Shown: one piece after another, positions 1 through 9,069 of the stretch | Numbering within the stretch: the stretch's first letter is position 1 | Layout of the letters: each line of letters opens with the position of its first letter | NCBI GenBank assembly: GCA_041916675.1 | Contig: JAYRZB010000002.1 | Coordinates: 124,001 to 188,000, forward strand | Reading direction: 5' to 3' | Length of the DNA stretch: 64,000 nt | From: JAYRZB01 sp041916675 | Lineage (GTDB): Bacteria; Pseudomonadota; Alphaproteobacteria; Rhizobiales; Devosiaceae | Translations under genes and position numbers: made by a program | The notes under the pieces: generated by a model | What the model was told of the DNA's origin: nothing | Seen by the model: only the letters and a program-made list of their open reading frames with translations | Databases searched by the model: none

Positions 1-734
1 GGTGCCAATTGGGTGACGGACGTCGGTGGCAGGGATTGGACGCTGACCGTGATCGGGGCATTGGGCTGGGGCGATTGCGGGGTCAGCGTCAGCGCCGTGC
101 CCGCCGGGAGCGGCGTTGGCAGGCGCACCTCGATGGTCCGGCCGCTGATGGCGAGCCGGGTATTGCCATTGGGCAACTGCGCCACAACCTCGGCCCGCAC
201 CGGCAGCGGCGCCGAAGCGGTTTGTGCCTGCGGGGCCGGGCCCTGCGGCTGCGGGGTGAGCGCGGCGCGCAGCGCCTGCGGCACGTTTTGCGGCAAGAGC
301 ACCTGCGGGGCCGGGAGCGGCGGGGGACTGGCGGCGGCCGGTGGGGCGGTTACGGGCAGGGGCGCTGCCGGTTGCGAAACGGCCTGCGGCAGCGGCTGTG
401 GCAGGGGGTGCGGCGTGACGGGCAGGGGCAACGGACGCGCAGCGGCCTGCGGCGGGGCTTCGGGCAGCGACAGGGCAATCTGCGGGCGCTCGGGCGTGCC
501 GGTAATGCTCAACTGCACTTTGGTGCCCGGGGCGAGCCCCTGCGGCAGGGCGAGCTTGAGCATGCGGCCGCCGAGATCGAGCTGGGTCGTGCCGTCGGGC
601 AGCGCGCCGACGACGCTGGCATTGAGCGGGGTGCCGGTCGAAAGCCCGAGTTCGGTCATCATGGCCAAAAGCGTGCGCGCCACCTGCGCCTGGGGCGGAA
701 GCGTCACCGGCGGGGTCTGCGGTATGCTGGCCAT
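1..734 (-). CDS. Proline-rich FliK-like protein (partial, C-terminus off window)
   Basis: A minus-strand frame is open from an ATG at 734 to the window edge, about 244 codons with no stop. The protein begins MASIPQTPPVTLPPQAQVAR. Two similar short modules (about residues 35-90 and 178-235, with phrases such as ALPDGTTQLDLGGR and QLPNGNTRLAISGR) flank a long linker rich in Pro, Gln and Ala. Repeated 'amount of X without losing its property' domains around Pro/Gln-rich linkers are typical of alphaproteobacterial proteins annotated as flagellar hook-length control protein FliK, but the diagnostic C-terminal domain lies outside the window, so this is only a resemblance. A small inverted repeat (TTGTG-CCG-CACAA, 761-773) lies just upstream of the start. 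Plus-strand frames here are GC-rich shadows. Confidence 0.5.
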   Translation of the reverse strand, partial: MASIPQTPPVTLPPQAQVARTLLAMMTELGLSTGTPLNASVVGALPDGTTQLDLGGRMLKLALPQGLAPGTKVQLSITGTPERPQIALSLPEAPPQAAARPLPLPVTPHPLPQPLPQAVSQPAAPLPVTAPPAAASPPPLPAPQVLLPQNVPQALRAALTPQPQGPAPQAQTASAPLPVRAEVVAQLPNGNTRLAISGRTIEVRLPTPLPAGTALTLTPQSPQPNAPITVSVQSLPPTSVTQLA

Positions 735-959
735 GGCAAAACCTTGTTCGGATAGCCCGATTGTGCCGCACAACCGATGCGTCAAAGGTTAACGGGCGCG
801 CAGTCCGACGCGGCCGGAGCAGGCAATTGCCCGATCCTTGTTGCATATGTCAGTATATTCCTCAGGGCCGAGGCCTGCCAAAATGCCATGTCTGGCCTTG
901 GGCCGCAAAAGGGTAGACGATCCTTGCCAACGCAACCGCTGCACACCATGGAGCCTTCA

Positions 960-2570
960 ATGACCAAGTTCACGCTCTCCCGCCGCACGCTGCTGGCCGG
1001 GGCCGCGGCCCTGATGGGCTCGACGGCGCTGCCGCGGCTGGCCTTTGCACAGGAGGCCAAAACCGGCGGCCGCCTGATCGTGGCCGCCGACAGTGAGCCC
1101 AAGAACCTCAATCCGGCCATCGTTGCCTCCAATGGGGTGTTCTACGTCGCCTCGAAAGTCATCGAGCCGCTGGCCGAAGCCGATTTTTCCGCCCCCGATG
1201 GCATCGCGCCGCGCCTGGCTACCAGCTGGGAAGGCACGGCCGACGGGCTTTCGGTGACCTTCAAACTGCGCGAGGGCGTGACCTGGCACGATGGCACCCC
1301 CTTCACTTCCGCCGACGTGGCGTTCTCGGCCATCAATGTCTGGAAGCCGCTGCAGAACCTGGGGCGGATCGTGTTTGCCAATCTCGAAAGCGCCGAGACC
1401 CCCGATCCCCTGACCGTGGTGCTCAAGTTCAGCAAGCCCACCCCGTTCCAGCTGATCCGCAACGCCCTGCCGGCGGTGACCAGCGTTGTGCCAAAACACA
1501 TCTATGAGGGCACCGACATTGCCGCCAACCCGGCCAATACCCAGCTGATCGGCACGGGGCCCTTCAAGTTCACCGAATACAAGCCCGGCGAATATTACCT
1601 GTTGACCAGGAACCCCGATTACTGGGGCGAGGGCCAGCCCTATCTCGACGAAATTCTCTATCGCGTGCTGCCAGACCGGGCGGCGGCGGCCGGGGCGCTG
1701 GAGGCCAACGATATTCAGCTGGCCGCCTTCTCGGCGGTACCGCTGGCCGATCTCGACCGGATTTCCAAGGTCGAGGGCATTTCGGTGATCTCCAAGGGTT
1801 ATGAAGCCCTGACCTATCAGCTGGCGGTGGAAATCAACCATCGCCGCAAGGAACTGGCCGACCTCAGGGTCCGGCAGGCCATTGCCCATGCCATCGACAA
1901 GGATTTCGTGGTCAAGACCATCTTCCTTGGCTATGCCGCCCCGGCCACCGGCCCGGTGCCGCAGAACGATGCGCAGTTCTATTCCGCCGACGTGCCGACC
2001 TACGGCTTCGACGTGGACAAGGCCAATGCCCTGCTCGATGAAGCAGGCTATCCACGCGGCGCCGACGGCAACCGCTTTGTGCTCAAGCTGCTCCCCGCGC
2101 CCTATTTCAACGAAACCCGCCAGTTCGGCGACTATCTGCGCCAGGCGCTGGCGGCCGTGGGCATCGATGCCCAGATCGGGAACAACGATTCGGCGGCGCA
2201 CCAGAAGGCGGTCTATACCGACCACGATTTCGATCTTGCCGTCGCCCCGCCGGTGTTCCGCGGCGATCCGGCAATTTCAACCACCATCCTCGTCAAATCC
2301 GGAACGCCCGATGGCGTGCCGTTCTCCAACCAGGGCGGCTACGTGAACCCCGAGCTCGATGCCCTGATCGACAAGGCGGCCGAAACCATCGATCCGGCGG
2401 CTCGCACCGCGCTCTACAAGGATTTCCAGAAGCTGGTCGCCACCGACCTGCCGCTGATCAATGTCGCCGAATGGGGCTTTATCACCGTGGCCCGCACCAG
2501 CGTGCAGAACGTCTCGAACAACCCGCGCTGGGTGGTGTCGAACTGGGCCGATACCTGGATCGAGGGCTGA
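960..2570 (+). CDS. ABC transporter substrate-binding protein, family 5 (peptide/nickel type)
   Basis: A 536-residue periplasmic solute-binding protein of the DppA/OppA/NikA family. The N-terminus holds a twin-arginine signal (SRRTLLAGAAALMG) ending at AFAQ, so export is probably by Tat. Family features follow: GGRLIVAADSEPKNLNPA near the mature N-terminus, LATSWE then FKLREGVTWHDGTPFTSADV, GTGPFKF, and NPDYWGEG. The chosen ATG has GGAG six bases upstream; an in-frame ATG at 948 is an alternative. It heads an importer operon with two permeases and two ATPases. Imported substrate could be peptides, opines or a metal chelate; the sequence does not decide. A perfect stem-loop directly follows the stop codon. 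Confidence 0.9.
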   Translation: MTKFTLSRRTLLAGAAALMGSTALPRLAFAQEAKTGGRLIVAADSEPKNLNPAIVASNGVFYVASKVIEPLAEADFSAPDGIAPRLATSWEGTADGLSVTFKLREGVTWHDGTPFTSADVAFSAINVWKPLQNLGRIVFANLESAETPDPLTVVLKFSKPTPFQLIRNALPAVTSVVPKHIYEGTDIAANPANTQLIGTGPFKFTEYKPGEYYLLTRNPDYWGEGQPYLDEILYRVLPDRAAAAGALEANDIQLAAFSAVPLADLDRISKVEGISVISKGYEALTYQLAVEINHRRKELADLRVRQAIAHAIDKDFVVKTIFLGYAAPATGPVPQNDAQFYSADVPTYGFDVDKANALLDEAGYPRGADGNRFVLKLLPAPYFNETRQFGDYLRQALAAVGIDAQIGNNDSAAHQKAVYTDHDFDLAVAPPVFRGDPAISTTILVKSGTPDGVPFSNQGGYVNPELDALIDKAAETIDPAARTALYKDFQKLVATDLPLINVAEWGFITVARTSVQNVSNNPRWVVSNWADTWIEG

Positions 2571-2580
2571 GCCTGACCAA

Positions 2581-2608
2581 ACCCCTCATCGGCCCGCCGA
2601 TGAGGGGT
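2581..2608 (+). other. Intra-operon stem-loop after binding-protein gene
   Basis: ACCCCTCATCGG (2581-2592) and CCGATGAGGGGT (2597-2608) form a perfect 12 bp stem with a CCCG loop, ten bases after the stop of the binding-protein gene and before the first permease. No T-tract follows, so it is not a standard intrinsic terminator. Such hairpins between binding-protein and permease genes are known to protect the upstream mRNA and keep binding protein in excess over the membrane parts; that role is inferred here. Confidence 0.7.
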
Positions 2609-2659
2609 GCAGGCCTTGCAGCCATCGGCTAAGCTGACCCATGCTCCTGCCCGAGGCTG

Positions 2660-3640
2660 TTGTTGAACCGCGCATTGACCCTGATCCGCCGTCGCCTGCT
2701 CAGCGCCCTGCCGGTGCTGGCGCTGGTGGTCGTGGGGACGTTCGTTCAGCTCGAATCCGCCTCCGGGGATGCGGTCGATGCCTATCTGGTTTCGACCGGC
2801 GGCGGGGATGCGGGGATGGTGCAAAGCCTGCGGGCCGAATGGGGGCTCGACCAGTCAGCGCTGGCCCGCTTCTGGCTTTATGTCACCAGCCTTTTGCGCT
2901 TTGACCTCGGCTGGTCGGTCTCGTTCGGACGCCCGATCGGGGCGGTGATCCTTGAGCGCCTGCCCAATACGCTGTTGCTGATGGGTACGGCCACCGCGCT
3001 CTCGTTCGGGGTGGGCACTGCGCTGGGCATCGTGGCGGGCAGCCGGCCGGGCAGTTTTCGCGACCGGGCGCTCTCGATCGGCTCGCTGGCGCTTTATGCC
3101 GTGCCCGGTTTCTGGCTCGGGCTGGTGCTTTCGGTGCTGTTTGCGGTGCAGTTGCGCTGGCTGCCGCTGTCGGGGATTGAAACCCTGGCCTCGGGGAAAG
3201 AGGGGCTCGAGCGGGCGCTGGATATCGCCTGGCACCTGGTGCTGCCCGCCGGGGCGCTGGGGCTGATTTACCTGGCGCTGTTCGTGCGCATGATGCGCAC
3301 CGGCATGGCCGAGGTCTGGCGGCTCGATTTTGTCCGCGCCGCCCGGGCCCGCGGCGTTAGTCGCTCCCGGCTGGTGCTGCGCCATGTGGCGCGCAATGCG
3401 CTGCTGCCGCTTGTCACCATGCTCGGCCTGCAGGCTGCCGCCATGCTGGGTGGCAGCGTGGTCATCGAAAGCGTCTTTGCCATTCCCGGCTTCGGGCGGC
3501 TGGCGCAGGAGGCGGTGGCGGCCCGCGATACGCCGCTGTTGATGGGGGTGATCCTGGTCAGCGCCATGGCGGTGATCGTGGTCAACCTGCTGGTCGATAT
3601 TGCCTATGCCGTGCTCGATCCGCGCGTGGGGTCGTCATGA
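2660..3640 (+). CDS. ABC transporter permease, DppB/NikB type
   Basis: A 326-residue inner-membrane permease with a cytoplasmic RRR segment before its first membrane helix (LLSALPVLALVVVGTFV), a periplasmic stretch with a WGLDQSALARFWLYV phrase, then about five more helices. The EAA-loop region reads RAARARGVSRSRLVLRHVARNA, typical of binding-protein-dependent permeases and the contact for the ATPase. The start appears to be TTG (2660 or 2663), preceded by a GAGG; there is no ATG in a better position. It overlaps the next permease gene by ATGA, indicating translational coupling. Confidence 0.88.
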   Translation: MLNRALTLIRRRLLSALPVLALVVVGTFVQLESASGDAVDAYLVSTGGGDAGMVQSLRAEWGLDQSALARFWLYVTSLLRFDLGWSVSFGRPIGAVILERLPNTLLLMGTATALSFGVGTALGIVAGSRPGSFRDRALSIGSLALYAVPGFWLGLVLSVLFAVQLRWLPLSGIETLASGKEGLERALDIAWHLVLPAGALGLIYLALFVRMMRTGMAEVWRLDFVRAARARGVSRSRLVLRHVARNALLPLVTMLGLQAAAMLGGSVVIESVFAIPGFGRLAQEAVAARDTPLLMGVILVSAMAVIVVNLLVDIAYAVLDPRVGSS

Positions 3641-4467
3641 GTTTTGCCGCCCGCTTCCTGCGCAGTCCCGAAGGGGTGATCGGCGCGCTGGTCCTGACCC
3701 TGCTCGGGCTGGTGGCGCTGCTGGCGCCGGTCCTGATCGCCGGTGATCCCCTGGCGATTGTGGCAACACCCCTGACCGCGCCCTTTGCCGACCCCGCCGT
3801 GCCGCTCGGCACCGACCGGCTGGGGCGCAGCGTTCTGGCCGGGTTGATCCACGGCGCGCGCACTTCGCTGCTCGTCGGGCTGGCCGCCGCGGCGGTGGCC
3901 ATTGCGGTGGGCAGTCTGGTGGGAACGGCGGCGGGGCTGGCGGGAGGGCTGATCGATGAGGCGCTGATGCGGCTCGCCGATGCCTTCCAGACCGTGCCGG
4001 GGTTCCTGTTGGCGCTGGCCTTTGTCAGCGTCATCGGACCCTCGCTGCCGGTGGTGGTGCTGGCCATCGCCTTGGGCGCCTGGACCGGACCGGCGCGGCT
4101 GGCCCGGGCCGAAGTGCTCTCGATCCGCGAGCGCGACTATGTGGCTGCCGCCCGCGTCATCGGCATGCATCCGGCCGAAATTGCCCTGCGCCAGGTGTTG
4201 CCCAATGCGCTGCCGCCGGTTCTGGCCTATGCCGCCGTGATCGTTGCCGGGGCCATCCTGACCGAGGCGGCCCTGTCGTTTCTGGGGCTCGGTGATCCCA
4301 ACAGCGTCACCTGGGGTTCGATGATTGCCGAGGGGCGCACTGTGCTGCGCTCGCAACCGTTTCTGTCGATCATTCCCGGGCTGGCGCTGGTGGTGACCGT
4401 GCTTGGGGTTTACCTTTTCGGCGAAGGCCTTGCCGAAGCCTTGAGCCGACGCCGGGTGGCGGCATGA
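3637..4467 (+). CDS. ABC transporter permease, DppC/NikC type
   Basis: A 276-residue permease pairing with the upstream DppB-type protein. It has an N-terminal helix (VLTLLGLVALLAPVLIAG), the DppC hallmark LGTDRLGRSVLAGLIHGARTS, and an EAA loop (YVAAARVIGMHPAEIALRQVLPNALP) for ATPase contact. The C-terminal helix ends in the cytoplasm. It starts in an ATGA overlap with the previous gene and its stop overlaps the next start, so the importer is one tightly coupled operon. Confidence 0.9.
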   Translation: MSFAARFLRSPEGVIGALVLTLLGLVALLAPVLIAGDPLAIVATPLTAPFADPAVPLGTDRLGRSVLAGLIHGARTSLLVGLAAAAVAIAVGSLVGTAAGLAGGLIDEALMRLADAFQTVPGFLLALAFVSVIGPSLPVVVLAIALGAWTGPARLARAEVLSIRERDYVAAARVIGMHPAEIALRQVLPNALPPVLAYAAVIVAGAILTEAALSFLGLGDPNSVTWGSMIAEGRTVLRSQPFLSIIPGLALVVTVLGVYLFGEGLAEALSRRRVAA

Positions 4468-5240
4468 GCGCGCCGCTGTTGTCCATCAGGGACCTGTCGG
4501 TCGCCTATGGCACCGGACCGGCCGCGCTTGAAAATATCAGTCTTGCCATGGCGGCGGGCGAGCGGCTGGCCATTATCGGGGAAAGCGGTTCGGGCAAGAG
4601 CACGTTGGCGCTGGCCATTGCCGGGCTGCTGCCGGCCGATGCGCGGGTGGATGGACGCATCGACTGGGCTGGTGCCAGGCCAGAACTCGGGCGCGATATC
4701 GGCTTTGTCTTCCAGGACCCCGGCGCCAGCCTTGACCCGGTGCTGACGATTGGCGAACAGGTGGCCGAGGCGGCGCGGGCCCGGCCGGGGGTGAGCTGGG
4801 CGGCGGCCTACAAGATTGCCGAGAGCCTGCTTGAACGCGTGCGCCTGCCCGATCCGGCGCGGGCGCTGCGCGCCTATCCGCACCAGCTTTCGGGCGGGCA
4901 GCGCCAGCGGGTGGCCATTGCCGCCGCCATTGCCGCCGGGCCCCGCCTGCTGATCGCCGACGAGGCCACCTCGGCGCTCGATATGGTGGTGCAGGCCGAA
5001 ATCGTGGCGCTTCTCGATCAGCTGGTTCGCGAGGATGGTATGAGCCTGTTGCTGATCACCCACGATATGGCGCTGGCCTCGGGCCTTGCCGCGCGCTTGG
5101 CGGTGTTCGAAAAGGCGCATCTGGTTGAAGAGGGCCCGGCCGAACGGGTGCTGCGCGCCCCCGCCTCGGACTATACGCGCCGGCTGATCAGGGCCCATAT
5201 CGGGCTCGATGCCCCGACGCTGGTGACGGGGCGACCATGA
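4464..5240 (+). CDS. ABC transporter ATP-binding protein, DppD/NikD type
   Basis: A 258-residue ATPase. It has Walker A (GESGSGKST), Q-loop (GFVFQDPGASLDP), signature LSGGQRQRVAIAAA, Walker B (LLIADEATSALD) and a switch His in LLITHDMAL. At 258 residues it is shorter than classical DppD/OppD (about 330) and lacks their cysteine-rich C-terminal extension; the size is closer to NikD-type ATPases. It forms a heterodimeric ATPase with the next gene product at the membrane. Overlaps both neighbours by four bases. Confidence 0.9.
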   Translation: MSAPLLSIRDLSVAYGTGPAALENISLAMAAGERLAIIGESGSGKSTLALAIAGLLPADARVDGRIDWAGARPELGRDIGFVFQDPGASLDPVLTIGEQVAEAARARPGVSWAAAYKIAESLLERVRLPDPARALRAYPHQLSGGQRQRVAIAAAIAAGPRLLIADEATSALDMVVQAEIVALLDQLVREDGMSLLLITHDMALASGLAARLAVFEKAHLVEEGPAERVLRAPASDYTRRLIRAHIGLDAPTLVTGRP

Positions 5241-6007
5241 GCGACCTGCTGACGGTTTCGGGGCTGAGCAAGCGCTTTATGCGCAACGGACAGACCATTC
5301 TTGCCGCCGATGATGTGAGCTTTACCCTGCGGCGCGGCGAAACGCTGGGGCTGGTCGGGCCCTCGGGGAGCGGCAAATCGACCATCGGGCGGCTGATCCT
5401 GCGCCTGGCCGAGCCCGATGCCGGGTCGGTGATGTTCAAGGGGCAGGATTTCCTCAAATTAAGAGGCGCGGCGCTGCGACGGGCCCGGGCGGGGCTGCAG
5501 ATGGTGTTTCAGGACCCGCTGGCCGCCTTTAATCCACGCACCAGCGTGGCCGGGGCGCTGGCCGATCCGCTGCGCGTGCATGGCATCGGGACCGCCGCCG
5601 ACCGCCCGGCGCGTATGGCCACCCTGCTCGACCGGGTGGGATTGCCCAGAACACTGCTCGACCGGGCCATCCACGAGATTTCGGGCGGGCAGCGCCAGCG
5701 CGTTGCCATTGCCCGGGCGCTGGCCACCGGGCCGGAGCTGATCGTGCTCGACGAGGCGGTTTCGGCGCTCGATGTGTCGGTGCGCGGGCAGGTGCTCGAA
5801 CTGCTGGCCGGGCTGCAGCGGGACACCGGGCTGGCTTATCTCTTTATCTCGCACGATCTGGCGCTGGTGCGGGTGATGGCGCACCGGGTGGCAATCCTGT
5901 CGGCGGGCCGGATCGTTGAGACCGGCCCGGCCGCGCAGGTGGTCGATGCCCCGCAATCGGCGACCGGCAGGGCGCTGGTCGCCGCCGTGCCGCGCCTCGT
6001 GCTCTGA
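5237..6007 (+). CDS. ABC transporter ATP-binding protein, DppF/NikE type
   Basis: A 256-residue ATPase completing the importer. Walker A is GPSGSGKST, the Q-loop region is MVFQDPLAAFNPRTSV (the FNPR phrase is typical of DppF/OppF), the signature is ISGGQRQRVAIARA, Walker B is LIVLDEAVSALD and the switch His lies in FISHDLAL. Like its partner it is short for the family. It ends the operon: its stop codon lies one base from the end of the convergent exporter gene, with no terminator visible between. Confidence 0.9.
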   Translation: MSDLLTVSGLSKRFMRNGQTILAADDVSFTLRRGETLGLVGPSGSGKSTIGRLILRLAEPDAGSVMFKGQDFLKLRGAALRRARAGLQMVFQDPLAAFNPRTSVAGALADPLRVHGIGTAADRPARMATLLDRVGLPRTLLDRAIHEISGGQRQRVAIARALATGPELIVLDEAVSALDVSVRGQVLELLAGLQRDTGLAYLFISHDLALVRVMAHRVAILSAGRIVETGPAAQVVDAPQSATGRALVAAVPRLVL

Positions 6008-6008
6008 G

Positions 6009-7817
6009 CTATTCTGCGGCGAGGCCCTTGGTCAGTTCGGTCACCTGCCGGTCGAACAACCGCCGGTAGACGCCATCGGGCAGGGCGCTGAGCTGGCTGT
6101 GCGTGCCCTCCTCGACGATCCGCCCGCGATCAAACACCAAGAGCCGGTCGAGCGCGCGCACGGTGGAGAGCCGATGGGCGATGACCAGCGTGGTGCGGCC
6201 CTCCATCAGGCGTTCCATGGCGGCCTGGATTTCGACTTCGGATTCGGAATCAAGGCTCGATGTGGCTTCATCAAAGATCAGGATCGGGCTGTTGGCGAGG
6301 AACGCCCGGGCAATGGCAACGCGCTGCCGCTCGCCGCCCGAAAGCTTGACCCCGCGTTCGCCCACCAGCGTCTCATAGCCCTTGGGCAGGCGCATGATGA
6401 AATCATGGGCGCTGGCCTGACGGGCTGCCGCGATCACCTCGTCCATGCTCGCCCCGGGGCGGGCATAGGCGATGTTGTCGGCCAGCGTGCGATGAAACAG
6501 GATCGGCTCCTGCTGCACGATGGCGATCTGGGCGCGCAGCGATTTCTGCTGCACGAGCGCAATATCCTGCCCATCGATGAGGATGCGGCCCGCATTGACA
6601 TCATAGAGCCGCTGGATCAGCTTGACGAACGTGGTCTTGCCCGAACCCGAGGGCCCGACCAGCCCCACCCGCTCGCCGCCCGCGATCGATACCGAGAAGT
6701 TCTCGTAAAGCGGTTCGGCATGGCTGGCATAATGGAAGGTGACGTTCTCAAAGCCGATGGCGCCGGCGCTGATCGCCATGGGCGGGGCAGCGGGCCTGTC
6801 CTCAATGCCGAGGGGCTGCTGGTGCAGGTTCACCAGCTCTTCCATGTCGTTGACCGACTTTTGCAGGTTGCGGATATGCTGGCCCACTTCGCGCAGGTAA
6901 CCCTGCAGCACAAGGAATGAGGTGAGGACAAAGGCGATATCGCCGGCGCTGGCCGTCCCCCGGGCCCAGAGCAGCAGGGCGGTGCCCACCACCACCGTGC
7001 GGATCAGCACCAAAAGGATGTTCTGCGCCATGCCGTTGAGGGTGGCCAACCGCCACATGCGGCCGGTGCGGGCCGACCACTTGTTGATCACCTGATTGAG
7101 CCGGGTCTCCTCACGGGTTTCGGCCCCGAAGGCCTTGACCACGCCATTGCAGCTGACCGCATCGGCCAGCGCCCCGCCGAGCCTTGTATCCCAGGCATTG
7201 GCATTGGTGGCGGCGGGGGCGACGATGCCGACGGCAAACAGGAACGTCATGCCCACATAGAGCAGGGAACCCAGCGCCACCAGCAGGCCCATCAGCGGCC
7301 AGAATACGGCAAGCAGGATCGACGAGCCGATCAGCATGATGGCCGAGGGGAACAGGGCGACCAGGATGGTGTCGTTGAGCACATCGAGGGCCCACATGCC
7401 GCGCGTGATCTTGCGCACGGTCGAACCGGCAAAGCTGTTTGCATGCCAGTCGGTTGAAAAGCGCTGCACCCGGTAAAACGCGCCGCTGGCGATCTCGCGC
7501 ATCATTTTCAGCGTCAGCTTGATGATGACCCAGAAGGCGAGGTTGCGCAGCACCAGCGTTGCCATGCCCAGCGCGATCAGGATCCAGAAGGCCGAAATCG
7601 CCGCATTCCAGGCAATCGCCTCGCCGGGGGCGCCATTGGCCACCGCATCGACGAGCTGGCCGGCAAAATAGGGCGTCATGACATCGGCCAGCGTGGAGCC
7701 AAGCACGAGCAGCGCCACCGCAATAACGCGCAGCGGCTGATAGCGCCAGTGGCTGAAGGTGAAGCCCAGAACGCTGCGGAAAGCGTCGCCGCGCAGATGC
7801 AATTTGAACCCGAACAT
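6009..7817 (-). CDS. ABC exporter, fused permease-ATPase (MsbA-like type)
   Basis: A 602-residue half-transporter that would act as a homodimer. An N-terminal transmembrane domain of about six helices (residues 1-330) is followed by a nucleotide-binding domain with Walker A (GLVGPSGSGKTTFVKL), Q-loop (IAIVQQEPILFH), signature LSGGERQRVAIARA, Walker B (ILIFDEATSSLDSES) and switch His (VIAHRLSTV). I start at the ATG encoding MFGFKLHLRGDAF; the frame is open 44 codons further but that extension is not exporter-like. Substrate could be lipid, glycolipid or drug. It follows a polysaccharide operon on the same strand, so export of a surface component is possible, but the 142 bp gap with an inverted repeat suggests separate control. 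Confidence 0.88.
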   Translation of the reverse strand: MFGFKLHLRGDAFRSVLGFTFSHWRYQPLRVIAVALLVLGSTLADVMTPYFAGQLVDAVANGAPGEAIAWNAAISAFWILIALGMATLVLRNLAFWVIIKLTLKMMREIASGAFYRVQRFSTDWHANSFAGSTVRKITRGMWALDVLNDTILVALFPSAIMLIGSSILLAVFWPLMGLLVALGSLLYVGMTFLFAVGIVAPAATNANAWDTRLGGALADAVSCNGVVKAFGAETREETRLNQVINKWSARTGRMWRLATLNGMAQNILLVLIRTVVVGTALLLWARGTASAGDIAFVLTSFLVLQGYLREVGQHIRNLQKSVNDMEELVNLHQQPLGIEDRPAAPPMAISAGAIGFENVTFHYASHAEPLYENFSVSIAGGERVGLVGPSGSGKTTFVKLIQRLYDVNAGRILIDGQDIALVQQKSLRAQIAIVQQEPILFHRTLADNIAYARPGASMDEVIAAARQASAHDFIMRLPKGYETLVGERGVKLSGGERQRVAIARAFLANSPILIFDEATSSLDSESEVEIQAAMERLMEGRTTLVIAHRLSTVRALDRLLVFDRGRIVEEGTHSQLSALPDGVYRRLFDRQVTELTKGLAAE

Positions 7818-7897
7818 GATCGCTGCGCCGGCACGCAAATGCCGACGTTCCCAGGCCGACGGCAAAAGCGCCGCCTGAGGGAAGGCAGCGCATGCGC

Positions 7898-7928
7898 GGC
7901 AAACAGAGTATGAATGCACTCGTTTGCC
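7898..7928. promoter_or_regulatory. Inverted repeat upstream of ABC exporter, possible operator
   Basis: GGCAAAC (7898-7904) and GTTTGCC (7922-7928) are perfect inverted arms; adding GAGT/ACTC extends the symmetry to 11 paired bases with one unpaired A and an eight-base centre. It lies 81 bp upstream of the exporter start. The arrangement is like an operator of a dimeric repressor such as TetR-family regulators of exporters, but no such regulator is encoded nearby, so the role is inferred. Confidence 0.4.
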
Positions 7929-7959
7929 ACGAACCAGGACGGCTGTCAAAGCCCGGCGA

Positions 7960-9066
7960 TCAGATCAGGCTGCGGTAGAGCGCTTCGATGCGATCGGTCA
8001 TGGTGGCGACCGAAAAACCGGCCTCGATATGGCTGAGCCGGAGGCGCATGGCGGCCTCGGCTGCCACTGGATCGGACATGGCGGCCTGCATGGCGGCCGC
8101 GAGCGCTGGCGCGTCGCCCGCAGGCACGAGGTCAGCAGCGGTGGGGCCGAAGATTTCGCCAATGCCGCCGACGGCGGTGGCGATCACCGGGCGCTGCGCC
8201 GCTCCGGCCTCTAGCACCACATAGGGCAGCGATTCGGCCAGCGATGGCACAAGCATCACCCGGCCGCGGGCGAACATGGCGCGCGCCGGTTGTGCACCGA
8301 CCAGGGTCACCCGGGCGGCGAGCCCGAGATCGGCAATCCGGGCTTCGAGCGCGCCGCGTTCGCTGCCCTCCCCGGCCACAATCAGCGTTGCCGGATGCCC
8401 GTCCCGGCCGGTGACGCCCTTGAGGGCCTCGACAAGCACAAAAATGCCCTTGAGCGTGCGCAACTCACCCACAAAGACGAAATCGGCTGCATCGGGTGCC
8501 GGCTCGACCGGGATGAATTCCTCGGCATTGAGCCCGTTATGGATGATCTCGAAACGGCAGCGTGGCGTACCGATCACCGATGCATAGGCGCGATGGGCAA
8601 AAGCGCTCTCAAAGATCAACGCCCCGGTGCGCGCCATCAGGGCCCGTTCAAGGGCGTGAAAGGCCTTGCCGCTGAGCCTTTCGGGGGCAAAGTGCAGGAC
8701 CCCGCCATGCGGAGTATAGAGTACGGCGGTCTTCGGCCCGCCGATAGCGGCGAGCCGGGCATAAAAGCCGCCTTTGGCCCCGTGGCCGTGGACGACGTCG
8801 ATGCCGAGGTCTTTGATCAGTGACCGCAGTTTCAGCGTCGCGCCGAGATCGCCGGGACCGAGCAGGCGCGGCATGGGGGTGCGGAAAATCCCGAGGCTGG
8901 CATGGGGGGCAAGGGCTGTGAGCCTTTCCTCGGTCTGGCTGTCGCCCGCCAGGGAATCAACGAGCAAACCCAGCGAGTGTCCGCGCGCCGCAAGCGCCCG
9001 GGTCAGGTCGGCCACGTGACGGAAAAGGCCACCGACCGGTGCGCGCATGACCTGGAGGATGTGCAT
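7960..9066 (-). CDS. Glycosyltransferase family 4 (GT-B fold)
   Basis: A 368-residue glycosyltransferase. The N-terminal half begins MHILQVMRAPVGGLFRHV with the glycine loop usual in GT4 enzymes and contains DVVHGHGAKGG. The C-terminal nucleotide-sugar half has FVGELRTLKGIFVLVEAL, VAGEGSERGAL and the E-x7-E region SLAESLPYVVLEAGAA, typical of retaining GT4 enzymes. It would add a sugar from a nucleotide donor to a growing glycan at the cytoplasmic membrane. Last gene of a four-gene operon with a flippase and two acetyltransferase-like proteins. Donor and acceptor cannot be told from sequence. Confidence 0.88.
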   Translation of the reverse strand: MHILQVMRAPVGGLFRHVADLTRALAARGHSLGLLVDSLAGDSQTEERLTALAPHASLGIFRTPMPRLLGPGDLGATLKLRSLIKDLGIDVVHGHGAKGGFYARLAAIGGPKTAVLYTPHGGVLHFAPERLSGKAFHALERALMARTGALIFESAFAHRAYASVIGTPRCRFEIIHNGLNAEEFIPVEPAPDAADFVFVGELRTLKGIFVLVEALKGVTGRDGHPATLIVAGEGSERGALEARIADLGLAARVTLVGAQPARAMFARGRVMLVPSLAESLPYVVLEAGAAQRPVIATAVGGIGEIFGPTAADLVPAGDAPALAAAMQAAMSDPVAAEAAMRLRLSHIEAGFSVATMTDRIEALYRSLI

Positions 9067-9069
9067 GGA

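Noticed and set aside
9..792. Two long plus-strand frames at the left edge
   Set aside because: Repetitive Arg/Gly or Cys/Gly-rich translations; the minus-strand frame has normal codon use and a two-module protein layout.
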